Below, piece after piece: positions 5,112 to 12,100 of a DNA stretch of 15,111 nt; the stretch's first letter is position 1, and each line of letters starts with the position of its first letter. Made by a program: the position numbers and the translations under genes. The stretch spans positions 1 through 15,111 of the forward strand of contig CAYPZL010000142.1 of assembly GCA_964415045.1 (NCBI GenBank), given 5' to 3'. The DNA comes from CAYPZL01 sp964415045. Its GTDB lineage: Bacteria; Planctomycetota; Phycisphaerae; Sedimentisphaerales; Anaerobacaceae. Below the pieces are notes generated by a model. It ran no database searches, had not been told where the DNA came from, and was given only the letters and a program-made list of their open reading frames with translations.

Positions 5112-8024
5112 TTAGCGACGGGTCGTGAATTCGATGAGGTTGTAGAGGATCTTGTCGGCGACGGGGTCTTTGCCGAGGTTGTCGACGAGGCGGAGCTGCG
5201 AGAGGATGCAGCGTCCGCGGCCGACGGGAACGATGGCCACGTCGCTTCCCCACCAGGTGTCGCCGGGCCCATAGTAATGGCGCTTGCGCAATTCAAAATC
5301 AGGGGCAAAGTCGAAGCCGATGGCGCCGGCGATCGTCTCTCCGCGTACGTCCAGCAGCGTATGCCGGGCCCAGACGTTCTCGTACACCGGGCCCATCATG
5401 CCATTGACCGGCAGGCCGTCGAAGAGCGGATGATCGTGTACCAGGTGCGAAATGCCTAACCACAGGCCAATGGCGGCCTTGATACGAACGCGCACGGGCA
5501 GCAGGGGCGACGCTTCACCGGCTTTGGCCCAGGGCGCTCTTGTCCCTCCTCCCTGCAAATAGACAGCGGTGCCGCCGGCCTTGATGAATTCTTTCAGTTG
5601 GGCGAGAAGATTCCTTTGCGCGGGCGTACGCGCTTCGGTGCGCGAAACGAACACGGGAAGGGACGTGTCGGTCCGCGCGTCGAATTCCGCGAACGCGATC
5701 CCCGCCCGTTTCAGGAACGGCTTGAGCGAATTGCTCGGATCGAACACGGCGATGCGCTCGTCGGGTACGGCGAGCCAGTCTTGCGTGAAGACATCGAAAC
5801 TGTACTCGTTAGCGGCAATCGGCACGCCGTCGTCGGCCGTGATTTGCACTCGTACGGTATAGGTCCCTTCGAGCGTCTTTGTATTGAGTTTCTCTTTCAG
5901 AAGCTGCGTGATACCCGTGGCCAGGCGGACGTCGATTGTCTTTGCGAAGACGGTTTCGTCGTCATCGGATATGATCTCGACCTTCAGGACTCCTGTGACC
6001 TCATCCCGGTCGTTAACACCGGTGATTTCGATCTGCGTGCCTCGCCTGGCATAGACGTTGCGCGGACTCATGCGGATGGCGATGATTCGCGACCGGCTGG
6101 CCGCCTTCGTGCCTTCGTACGCATAGGTCTTGGGATTGCGAAACAGATCGAGCAGTCCCGCGCCCATGATCCAGTCCCCGGCGACCAGCGCGTGAACGCA
6201 GTAGCCGATCACCTGCCGGTTGCAGCGAACCGCTTCGATCATGCGCTTGTTCGCGATGCCGTGGATTCGCTGTTGATCGAGGCAGAACTGCCTCAGATCG
6301 GGATAGATCCCGTCGAACCCGCTTTCTTTCAACGCGCGCCGGTGTCCCTCGGCCAGACGGCGGTGGTAGATCGTCGGCGACGCGAGCGGGTTGCCGATTC
6401 TCACGAAGCGCTCGTTGTTGTCCACGAGGTCGGGCAGGCTTCCGTAGCCTAACTCGGAGAAGACCGTCATCAATCCCGGGACGACGTTTCTACCGGGCAA
6501 CCCGCCTTTGATTCCCATCGCCCGCATCTGTTCCGGTGTCTTGCCTCCGGTCAGGAGCAGCTTTCGGTAAATCTCTTCGTTGATCTGCGGGCCGGGGTAG
6601 AAGTGAATGTCGTTGAACTTGGTGGGCTCGGATTCATAGGGCAGATAGAGATTGGCGCCCTGGGCCCAGCCGCCGGACTCGTCCAGGATCATCCGCGTGG
6701 GATCGAGCGAGCGGGCGAGCATCGACATGGGGTGCAGCAGTCGTTTGAGAACGGGGCGTTTGAGCTCGTTGAACAGCTCCCACTGCACCACGCACGCGCG
6801 GTTGCGGTCGCGCAGGATGCTCTGACGCACCTCGTTTTCCACCCACCCCGGCAGGCGGGCCGATTCGAACGGGAAATCCATGCACTCGATCGCCAGCGAG
6901 CCCACGGTCAGCATGCCCATCTCGTCGGCTAAATCGAGCCACATCGGCGGCGGCGGCTTGCGCCACGGACGGATCATGTTGAAACCCGCCTCCTTGGCCA
7001 GCCGGATCTCGCGGATCGCCATGTCGCGGCTGTTGGGGTACGCCAGTTTCACCGGGTACAGCCCTTCGAAGAAGGTCGCTTTCAGGTACAGCGGCTTGCC
7101 GTTGAGATGGAACTTGTTGTCGCGGATCGTGAATTCACGCATTCCGAAGCGAGTCTGCCACCGGTCGCTGGCCTTGCCCTCGTGCGCAACGCTCACCTCG
7201 GCGCGGTAGAGGTGCGGATTCTTGGGCGACCAATACGTCGCGTTCGGGATGTGCAGCGTCCAGCTCGTTTTGCTCGAACCCGGTTGCAGGTCGAGTGTTT
7301 CCGTTGCCGTCGCCGCGACGCGATCGGGCCGGCCGGCGGGGCGGATCGCGACCTCGACGCGGGCGGGGGTTCTTCGTGTGCCCGCGTGGGCCAGCTCCAG
7401 GTGGAACGTCGCGGTGTTGTTGGATATCTTCGGCTCGATGAAGGCGTCCTTGACGTACAGCTCGCCGGTGGCGATGAGTCGGACCGGCTGCCAGATGCCG
7501 CCGGTGATGGCGCCTCGCCATTGGGGCGTCTCCATCGGCCCCATGCCGTCGACGTGCTTGTCCTGCAGCAGGATCGGGCCGACCACGCGGAGGATCAGCG
7601 TGTTTTCCGCGTCGAATCTCAGCAGGCCGTCGATGCGAAACTCGAACGGCGTGAATCCGCCCTCGTGAACGCCCACGGCTACGTCGTTGAGCCAGACCTC
7701 GGTCCGGAAGTTCACCGCGTCGAACTGAAGGCGGACGACCTTGCCCTTCCAACTCGCCGGGACCCGAAACGTGCGGCGGTAAAACGCCACGCCTTCATAA
7801 TCCTTCTCCGTCAGCTCCCAGCAACCGGGCACCGTGATATCCCTCGCTTGCGCTTCCGGGAAATGCTCGCTGCGGACCCATCGCCTCTCCCGCCCCTCAT
7901 TGTTCGGATCGAAGACGATCTGCCACGTCCCATCCAGCGACTGCAACTCCCGCGCCTCGGCGCCGCCGATACCCGCAAAGCACACCGCCGCCAAAACAAG
8001 CCCCAAGAACATCCGCTTCTTCAT
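5112..8024 (-). CDS. Exported glycoside hydrolase family 2 protein with C-terminal amidotransferase-like domain
   Basis: A 970-residue exported protein. The signal peptide ends near A22-E-A24. A galactose-binding-like sugar-binding domain fills about 26-188 (SLDGTWQ, WLNDVAVGVHEGGFTPFEF), an Ig-like domain about 190-300, and a TIM barrel about 303-640. The barrel keeps the family's acid/base glutamate in W415-E-L-F-N-E420 and a likely nucleophile in F522-S-E524-L-G-Y-G. An Ig-like domain (about 645-745) follows, then a region resembling class I amidotransferase/ThuA-like folds (about 756-968: IAVFDPSN, FIKAGGTAVYLQGGG, HDHPLFDGLP). It is likely a retaining beta-galactosidase, glucuronidase or mannosidase-type enzyme; the sugar specificity cannot be read. 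AAAGGA lies 8 bases before the ATG. The DUF6807 gene follows 73 bases downstream. Overall length fits the longer GH2 enzymes of planctomycetes and Bacteroidetes. Confidence 0.92.
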   Translation of the reverse strand: MKKRMFLGLVLAAVCFAGIGGAEARELQSLDGTWQIVFDPNNEGRERRWVRSEHFPEAQARDITVPGCWELTEKDYEGVAFYRRTFRVPASWKGKVVRLQFDAVNFRTEVWLNDVAVGVHEGGFTPFEFRIDGLLRFDAENTLILRVVGPILLQDKHVDGMGPMETPQWRGAITGGIWQPVRLIATGELYVKDAFIEPKISNNTATFHLELAHAGTRRTPARVEVAIRPAGRPDRVAATATETLDLQPGSSKTSWTLHIPNATYWSPKNPHLYRAEVSVAHEGKASDRWQTRFGMREFTIRDNKFHLNGKPLYLKATFFEGLYPVKLAYPNSRDMAIREIRLAKEAGFNMIRPWRKPPPPMWLDLADEMGMLTVGSLAIECMDFPFESARLPGWVENEVRQSILRDRNRACVVQWELFNELKRPVLKRLLHPMSMLARSLDPTRMILDESGGWAQGANLYLPYESEPTKFNDIHFYPGPQINEEIYRKLLLTGGKTPEQMRAMGIKGGLPGRNVVPGLMTVFSELGYGSLPDLVDNNERFVRIGNPLASPTIYHRRLAEGHRRALKESGFDGIYPDLRQFCLDQQRIHGIANKRMIEAVRCNRQVIGYCVHALVAGDWIMGAGLLDLFRNPKTYAYEGTKAASRSRIIAIRMSPRNVYARRGTQIEITGVNDRDEVTGVLKVEIISDDDETVFAKTIDVRLATGITQLLKEKLNTKTLEGTYTVRVQITADDGVPIAANEYSFDVFTQDWLAVPDERIAVFDPSNSLKPFLKRAGIAFAEFDARTDTSLPVFVSRTEARTPAQRNLLAQLKEFIKAGGTAVYLQGGGTRAPWAKAGEASPLLPVRVRIKAAIGLWLGISHLVHDHPLFDGLPVNGMMGPVYENVWARHTLLDVRGETIAGAIGFDFAPDFELRKRHYYGPGDTWWGSDVAIVPVGRGRCILSQLRLVDNLGKDPVADKILYNLIEFTTRR

Positions 8025-8069
8025 GCCTGTCGTCCTTTCGTCACGTGCTCCAGCAAAGTACGCGCAAAC

Positions 8070-8099
8070 ATTCTACCCCAACACCACCCTCCCTTGCAA
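8070..8099 (-). promoter_or_regulatory. Candidate promoter for the GH2-DUF6807 operon
   Basis: On the minus strand, TTGCAA (8094-8099, four of six -35 matches) and TAGAAT (8070-8075, five of six -10 matches) are 18 bases apart. Transcription would start near 8063, about 39 bases before the GH2 start codon, leaving room for the good Shine-Dalgarno sequence there. Confidence 0.35.
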
Positions 8100-8138
8100 T
8101 CGCCACGAAGGCCGCCGACGGCCCAACCAAAATGAAAC

Positions 8139-8168
8139 CGCAGATGAACGCGGATGAACGCTGATGCA
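8139..8168. repeat. Three tandem 10-bp units
   Basis: Three units of the form CGC(A/G/T)GATG(A/C)A follow one another without gaps at 8139-8148, 8149-8158 and 8159-8168. Units of this kind are a common intergenic motif in environmental genomes (general knowledge). The stretch is followed by a 12-bp perfect palindrome CAGGCCGGCCTG at 8171-8182. No gene is present. Confidence 0.6.
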
Positions 8169-8186
8169 CCCAGGCCGGCCTGCGGG

Positions 8187-8366
8187 CGGAACCAAATATG
8201 TACGCGCGCAGAGACGCTGAGACGCAGAGAGAACCAAGGCTTCACCACCTTTTCAAACCCAGCGCCTCTGCGTCTCCGCGCGATATCGAATCTCTTATGC
8301 TACCGCAGCTTGCGTCACCATCCCCAAATGATCTGGAGAGAATTTCCAGTTGTTAGGACATGGTAG
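8187..8366. repeat. Dispersed repeat, copy B
   Basis: Second copy of the element at 1201-1380, in the same orientation. The inverted blocks are better preserved here: CGCGCAGAGACG at 8204-8215 opposes CGTCTCCGCGCG at 8271-8282, with further AGACGCAGAG/CTCTGCGTCT pairing inside, so a strong hairpin can form. The tail (8293-8366) shares TTGCGTCACCATCCC and CCAGTTGTT with copy A. The region between the GH2 gene start (8024) and the small ORF end (8478) holds only repeats, and I see no other gene in it. Confidence 0.75.
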
Positions 8367-8384
8367 TATGGATTTGACCCTGTC

Positions 8385-8428
8385 ATTCCTGCGTAGAGCC
8401 TGCCCTCGACCTGATCGGGGGCAGGAAT
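8385..8428. repeat. REP-like inverted repeat
   Basis: Outer arms ATTCCTGC (8385-8392) and GCAGGAAT (8421-8428) are perfect complements. Inner arms CCTGCCC (8399-8405) and GGGCAGG (8419-8425) offer an alternative fold. The flanking CTGTCATTCC...GGAATCCAGT wording is familiar from scattered intergenic repeats in many bacteria. It lies just past the end of the MNT/small-ORF unit and might stabilise or end that transcript. Confidence 0.55.
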
Positions 8429-8477
8429 CCAGTCCCGCCGGAGCGATCTGTTCCTCGCGCTCGCCGAGGGCCGATGT

Positions 8478-8642
8478 CTATGGTGATGGTGGTCGCGCAC
8501 CTCCGTGCCGGTCCCGCTCGATCTCCCTAATGGCTTGCTCGAACGGAACAGCCTCGTCGTCCGCTGCCCTGGCGGCATCGTAAGCGCGAATCGCCTCCAA
8601 CTCCTCCGTCTCCTCCTGGTGCTTGCCGGGATCATGCCGCAT
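8478..8642 (-). CDS. 54-aa acidic small protein downstream of MNT nucleotidyltransferase
   Basis: A small ORF starting ATG at 8642, overlapping the end of the nucleotidyltransferase gene by 11 bases. AAGAGG lies 7 bases upstream, inside that gene, which decides this start over an in-frame ATG at 8672 and supports coupled translation. The product is hydrophilic, with a predicted helix over about 8-46: many Glu and Asp, a segment AIRAYDAARAADDEAVPFEQ, then AIREIERDRHGG. The pattern of a short acidic helix ending in 'xPFEQAxxEIExxR' reminds me of small antitoxin-like proteins, but I cannot name the family. It has no DNA-binding motif that I can see. An overlapping ATGA at 8632-8635 opens another frame with an arginine/histidine-rich, unprotein-like product, which I reject. 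Confidence 0.6.
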   Translation of the reverse strand: MRHDPGKHQEETEELEAIRAYDAARAADDEAVPFEQAIREIERDRHGGARPPSP

Positions 8643-8934
8643 AGATGAGCCTCTTGGTTTCATCGAGTTCACGTTGCAGGACGCTGTTGCGGATGCTCGC
8701 GAGGCAAACCAGATCGACGGGGCGGCCCAGTAATTGCTCCAACTCGCTTTTGAAATCGAAATACTGGTCGAAGCTGCCCGCGACGCCGTCTCGCGAAAAG
8801 ACGACGCCCAGATCGATATCGCTGTCCGCCCCGAAGTCCTCGCGCAACGCCGAACCGAAAAGGTACAGCTCCTTGACGCGGTGCTTGCGGCACAGCCCGC
8901 TTATCTGTTTCTCCTTCTCCAGAACGATTCCCAT
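8632..8934 (-). CDS. Minimal nucleotidyltransferase (MNT/MntA type)
   Basis: A 100-residue single-domain nucleotidyltransferase. Helix 1 carries KEKQISGLCRKHRVKEL, then L25-F-G27-S28-A-L-R31, the acidic pair D39-I-D41 in S38-D-I-D-L, and the third acidic residue D74 in P72-V-D-L-V. All three metal-ligand positions are therefore present, so it is likely active. Family members act as antitoxins that AMPylate HEPN toxins (MntA) or modify other targets; no HEPN gene lies immediately beside this one. Only the 54-aa ORF overlaps it, downstream. The ATG at 8934 is chosen because the motif-bearing domain starts there and AAGAGA lies a few bases upstream. A longer in-frame reading from 9048 adds 38 residues without domain character. 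Confidence 0.87.
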   Translation of the reverse strand: MGIVLEKEKQISGLCRKHRVKELYLFGSALREDFGADSDIDLGVVFSRDGVAGSFDQYFDFKSELEQLLGRPVDLVCLASIRNSVLQRELDETKRLIYAA

Positions 8935-8988
8935 GGCGTTCTCTTTCGCAGACAGCACGACAGGGCCACATTCATTACACTGATGGGT

Positions 8989-9016
8989 ATTGTAGCGCTC
9001 CCAGTCCACACGGCAA
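8989..9016 (-). promoter_or_regulatory. Candidate promoter for the MNT/small-ORF unit
   Basis: On the minus strand, TTGCCG (9011-9016) and TACAAT (8989-8994) are 16 bases apart, with four and five consensus matches. The predicted start near 8982 leaves about 48 bases of leader. This promoter, and the rightward one at 9261, lie in the 362-base gene-free stretch 8935-9296, in which I see nothing else of note. Confidence 0.35.
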
Positions 9017-9260
9017 CCGTCATATCCTGTGGATTTGCCCTTCGTCAAGTATCAAGGAAAACAGGAGCCACGACCCAGACTCCAGTCCATCCCGCCCCTA
9101 ATTCGCATGATGTCCGCAGAGCTATGTTTCTGGTTGGCTTCCAGTCGCAATGCGTCAACAACGGTTGCGTCCCCCGACATGCGGGCACTACGGGACGGAA
9201 TCTGGCGTACCGGTGATGGCGCAGAGCGTCGAAAAGGCAGGGTGGGTGTCGAGCAAGGCC

Positions 9261-9289
9261 TTGCCTCCGGGGCTCCTGGTTGCTATACT
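9261..9289 (+). promoter_or_regulatory. Promoter placing transcription start at the GIY-YIG start codon
   Basis: TTGCCT (9261-9266) and TATACT (9284-9289) are separated by exactly 17 bases, with four and five consensus matches. The usual start point seven bases past the -10 box falls at 9296-9297, which is the ATG itself. The bases before the ATG (CTCCTCCGC) contain no Shine-Dalgarno sequence. Together this suggests a leaderless mRNA. Confidence 0.45.
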
Positions 9290-9296
9290 CCTCCGC

Positions 9297-10022
9297 ATGA
9301 ACCGAATACCACGTCATGTCTGTGAAGAGCTCAAATACTACGTCTATATGTATGTTGACCCTCGAGACGGCGAGCCGTTCTACGTGGGCAAGGGGCGGAG
9401 CAACCGGGCGCTGAGCCACCTGAATGACGAGGCGGAGACCGAGAAGGTCAAACGTATCGTCGAACTGCGCAAGCTTGGCCTTCAGCCAGTGATTGAGATC
9501 CTGAGATATGGACTCGAGGAAGATGAGGCGTTTCTCGTTGAATCGGCCGCGATTGATCTGATCGGTATCGATCAACTTACGAATCGCGTCAAGGGCCATC
9601 ATGCAGCCCGTGGTCTCCTCCGAGATATCATCAACGAGTTGGACGCCCAAGAAGTGGAGATCACGCACCGGGTGATACTGATTAACATCAGGCGGCTGTA
9701 TCGCTATGGCATGTCACCACTGGAGCTTTACGACGTGACCCGTGGTGTATGGAAGGTTGGCCCACGCCGGGAAAGTGCTGAATATGCGTTTTCCGTCTAC
9801 GCCGGTATAGTCCGAGCTGTGTACTCAATTGCTGCCTGGGTAAAGGCTGGCTCGACGATGACGGCACGCGATTACTCAGAGAAGGACTACGAACTCTCCG
9901 AACGGTTTGAATTCGTTGGCAAACTGGCAACGGACCATATCCAGCGCAAATACCTCGGTAAGAGTGTGAGGCATTATTTCGCACCGGGGTCTCAGAACCC
10001 CATTAAGTACGTCAACTGTTGA
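9297..10022 (+). CDS. GIY-YIG nuclease-domain protein with unidentified C-terminal domain
   Basis: A 241-residue soluble protein. Residues 13-105 form a GIY-YIG endonuclease domain of the LEM-3-like/COG3680 style: Y14-Y-V-Y-M-Y19, F28-Y-V-G-K-G33, R37, the expected catalytic glutamate E82 in F79-L-V-E82, and N96. Residues 125-241 form a second domain: V126-I-L-I-N-I, G138-M-S..E-L-Y-D-V-T-R-G-V-W152, A161-E-Y-A-F-S-V-Y-A-G-I-V-R-A-V-Y176, E205-F-V-G208, and a QNPIKYVN end. This pattern is reminiscent of PUA-like (EVE/ASCH) base-reading folds, but that is inference. The protein probably cuts nucleic acid; a modified-base-dependent restriction role is one possibility. The ATG at 9297 is chosen from the promoter position and the start of the domain. 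Sampled lines are near 48% GC, lower than flanking genes. The gene converges with the lipoprotein gene, 23 bases apart. Confidence 0.87.
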   Translation: MNRIPRHVCEELKYYVYMYVDPRDGEPFYVGKGRSNRALSHLNDEAETEKVKRIVELRKLGLQPVIEILRYGLEEDEAFLVESAAIDLIGIDQLTNRVKGHHAARGLLRDIINELDAQEVEITHRVILINIRRLYRYGMSPLELYDVTRGVWKVGPRRESAEYAFSVYAGIVRAVYSIAAWVKAGSTMTARDYSEKDYELSERFEFVGKLATDHIQRKYLGKSVRHYFAPGSQNPIKYVNC

Positions 10023-10045
10023 TACGTATCCTGCGGCCATCTGTT

Positions 10046-11800
10046 TCAATCCGCGAAGGCGGCGAGTTCGGATAGGCCGGCGTTTTGGGTTTTGGGTTTT
10101 ACTTCGGTTACGATGAAGGTTAGCCAGTTGATGGTTTTAGGGTCGAAGGTGACTTCACGGGCGGCGGTGGCGTCGTCGGGGAGGGGGCCGACGGGCAGGG
10201 TGGTTCCGTCGCTGAAGACGAGCCGTCCGGCGGTGACCTGGTCGACGGAAGTGTTGGGGCGGTCGAAGAGCCAGATACGCCGGACGGTCTGCGGCTTGTC
10301 CCAGCTCAGGCGGATCATCGCGCCGGTGGTCTCTTCGCGGGCGGCCCATTCGGCGGAGGTGTCCTGCGGAAAGCCGTCGACGACGCCGTCGATAGCGGCT
10401 TCTGCGGTATAGCCGTCGTAGACGCTGGTTACGGTGACCGTGGCTTTTCGCGCCAGGTTCTTTTCGCTGCGCAGCGGGTCGTCCTGCGATTCTTTGGAGG
10501 GCTGCCGGTAGCGGCGGACTTGCTCCGGCGTTAGGAGTTTGACTTCCTGGAGGACGAGGCCGTAGCGGCTGCCTTTGGGCAGGGCCTTGAAGTGGATGTT
10601 GTTCCAGCCCTGGCTGAAGTTACCGGAGTAGCAGAGCCAGAGGGTCCGGCCGTCGTCGCTGATGAACTTGGAGGGGAAGTTGAGGAAGTAGCCCTGTTCG
10701 CCGAAGGCCTTCATGTAGGTGACCAGCCGCCAGGGGCCGGTGAGGGCGTCGGCTTCGAGGATGTACGAGTTCATCTTCGCGACGGTGGGCCAGCCGTCGG
10801 TGACGCACATGAGGTACTTTTTCAGCGGGGCGTTGTAGGTGACGGTGACACAGCCCATGTTGTTGTTCCATTCCAGCAGGGGCTCGATATCCTCATAGTC
10901 CCAGGACCAGAGGGGATTGCCGTTGTCGTCGCGGCCGGCGTAGTATTCGTACTTCGACTCGTCGTTGATGTTGTCGATGCTCGGGACCACGCGGGTCAGG
11001 TAGATCTGGTCGCCGGAGATCCAGCTCAGATTGGCGTATCTCGGCTGGGGGTCGTCCTTGACCGCGCCGTAGCCGACGAGGTAGGCCTTGCCGTCGGGGG
11101 AGTGCTCCATGTTCTTGCCGAAGTCGACGAACTTGGGCGAGCCGATCTTGACGGGCCCCATGAACTCGGCCGGCTCGGGAAACAGCGGGTTGGCGGGTGT
11201 GTGCGGGGTGTCGGTCCAGGTCTTGCCGTAATCGGTGGAATAGCGAAAGCCGACGGTCGGGCCGAGCACGGGCCAGTTCCATCTCATGCCGTCATGCTCG
11301 ACGCTGCCGGCCGGAGCGAGGCAGTAGGTGCTGTAGTACCAGACGCCGTCGTACACGAGGCTGCCGCAGGGATACCGGCCCTGGTAGGGAGAGGGATCGC
11401 CTTTGGTGGTGCCGAGGGCCTTGATCGTGAGGTTCAAGGGGTCGTCGCCGATCATGACCGCCTGCCCGGTGGTGGCGTTCTTGCCGCCGGAGCCGGAGCG
11501 CATACCGTCAGTGACGCCGTCGGTCCAGGGCGAATAGAGGTTGCCGTCGGCGGCCCAGCACGGATACCACGTATCGGCGGCCCGGTAATCGCTGTGCACG
11601 CCCGTAAACAAAACGCCGGCCAGCTCTTTCGATTGCGTAAAGGGAACCCCCTCCGGCGGCTCCGAAGGCCAGAGCAGCGGCTCGGGCGCCTGCCGGTAGG
11701 GCACAATCCTCTCAGCGCCACAGGCCGGGACGCAGCAAACGAAAGTCAGCAGGGAGATCGCGAGCAGCAACAGGGACGTACGTTTCATCGCATTCCTCAT
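10046..11800 (-). CDS. Putative exported lipoprotein with DUF4185-like propeller and DUF7402/discoidin-like domain
   Basis: A 584-residue protein. A hydrophobic signal (about 9-23) ends in V24-P-A-C27-G, a fair lipobox, so it is probably lipid-anchored or at least secreted. Residues about 60-425 are rich in beta-propeller features. They include a perfect Asp-box S188-T-D-Y-G-K-T-W195, as in sialidases, with GDPSPYQGRYPCGSLVYDGVW before it and EHSPDGKAYLVGYG and SDDGRTLWLCYSGNF after it. They resemble DUF4185-type five-bladed propellers. Residues about 447-583 form a discoidin (F5/8 type C)-like carbohydrate-binding module of the DUF7402 sort: RKATVTVTSVYDGYTAEAAI, DKPQTVRRIWLFDRPN, GLSELAAFAD. 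A role in binding or cleaving an external glycan is inferred. Both the ATG at 11800 (GAGG 8 bases upstream) and that at 11788 (AGGA 5 bases upstream) are possible starts. Confidence 0.85.
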   Translation of the reverse strand: MRNAMKRTSLLLLAISLLTFVCCVPACGAERIVPYRQAPEPLLWPSEPPEGVPFTQSKELAGVLFTGVHSDYRAADTWYPCWAADGNLYSPWTDGVTDGMRSGSGGKNATTGQAVMIGDDPLNLTIKALGTTKGDPSPYQGRYPCGSLVYDGVWYYSTYCLAPAGSVEHDGMRWNWPVLGPTVGFRYSTDYGKTWTDTPHTPANPLFPEPAEFMGPVKIGSPKFVDFGKNMEHSPDGKAYLVGYGAVKDDPQPRYANLSWISGDQIYLTRVVPSIDNINDESKYEYYAGRDDNGNPLWSWDYEDIEPLLEWNNNMGCVTVTYNAPLKKYLMCVTDGWPTVAKMNSYILEADALTGPWRLVTYMKAFGEQGYFLNFPSKFISDDGRTLWLCYSGNFSQGWNNIHFKALPKGSRYGLVLQEVKLLTPEQVRRYRQPSKESQDDPLRSEKNLARKATVTVTSVYDGYTAEAAIDGVVDGFPQDTSAEWAAREETTGAMIRLSWDKPQTVRRIWLFDRPNTSVDQVTAGRLVFSDGTTLPVGPLPDDATAAREVTFDPKTINWLTFIVTEVKPKTQNAGLSELAAFAD

Positions 11801-11914
11801 GGCAACAACCTCGTGTCATACTTCTGGGGGTTGCGTCGGCCGAAGGCCACCGCACCGAAGGACGCCGCACGAATAGCGCTTCGACCAGCGTCACGGGACC
11901 GGACCCGGCGCAAG

Positions 11915-12063
11915 CGCACACTGCACAGACGCAGTAGTGTGGCCCCAGCCAAAGCAAAAGGCAAGCCAAAACCCGCAGGGTGGGTTCTCAGTTTTCAACC
12001 CACGTGTGCTTCTGACGTGGAATGACCAAGATGCTTGGCGGCATGGGCAACGAAGTTGCCCAT
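11915..12063. repeat. Three hairpins in the intergenic region before the lipoprotein gene
   Basis: The 300-base gap 11801-12100 has no gene but three hairpins. One is imperfect, CACACTGC with GCAGTAGTGTG (about 11917-11941). One has seven perfect pairs, GTGGGTT (11980-11986) with AACCCAC (11997-12003). One has nine perfect pairs, ATGGGCAAC (12043-12051) with GTTGCCCAT (12055-12063) around a GAA loop. None is followed by a T run on either strand, so they are not standard terminators. The last lies 38 bases past the ftsY stop and may end or protect that mRNA. Confidence 0.5.
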
Positions 12064-12100
12064 CCTACATGGCCGGCTTGATGCACGCGGGTTGTCCTTG

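Noticed and set aside
8315..8635. 106-codon frame whose ATG overlaps the MNT stop as ATGA
   Set aside because: The product is Arg/His/Ser-rich without structure and runs through two repeats; the overlapping 54-aa frame has the better ribosome-binding site and protein character.
9029..9037. TGTGGATTT, resembling a DnaA box
   Set aside because: A single imperfect match (7 of 9), 4.6 kb from dnaA and not clustered; expected by chance.
10021..10030. GATACGTATC palindrome between the convergent GIY-YIG and lipoprotein genes
   Set aside because: Only 10 bp, overlaps the stop codon and has no T run; no sign of function.
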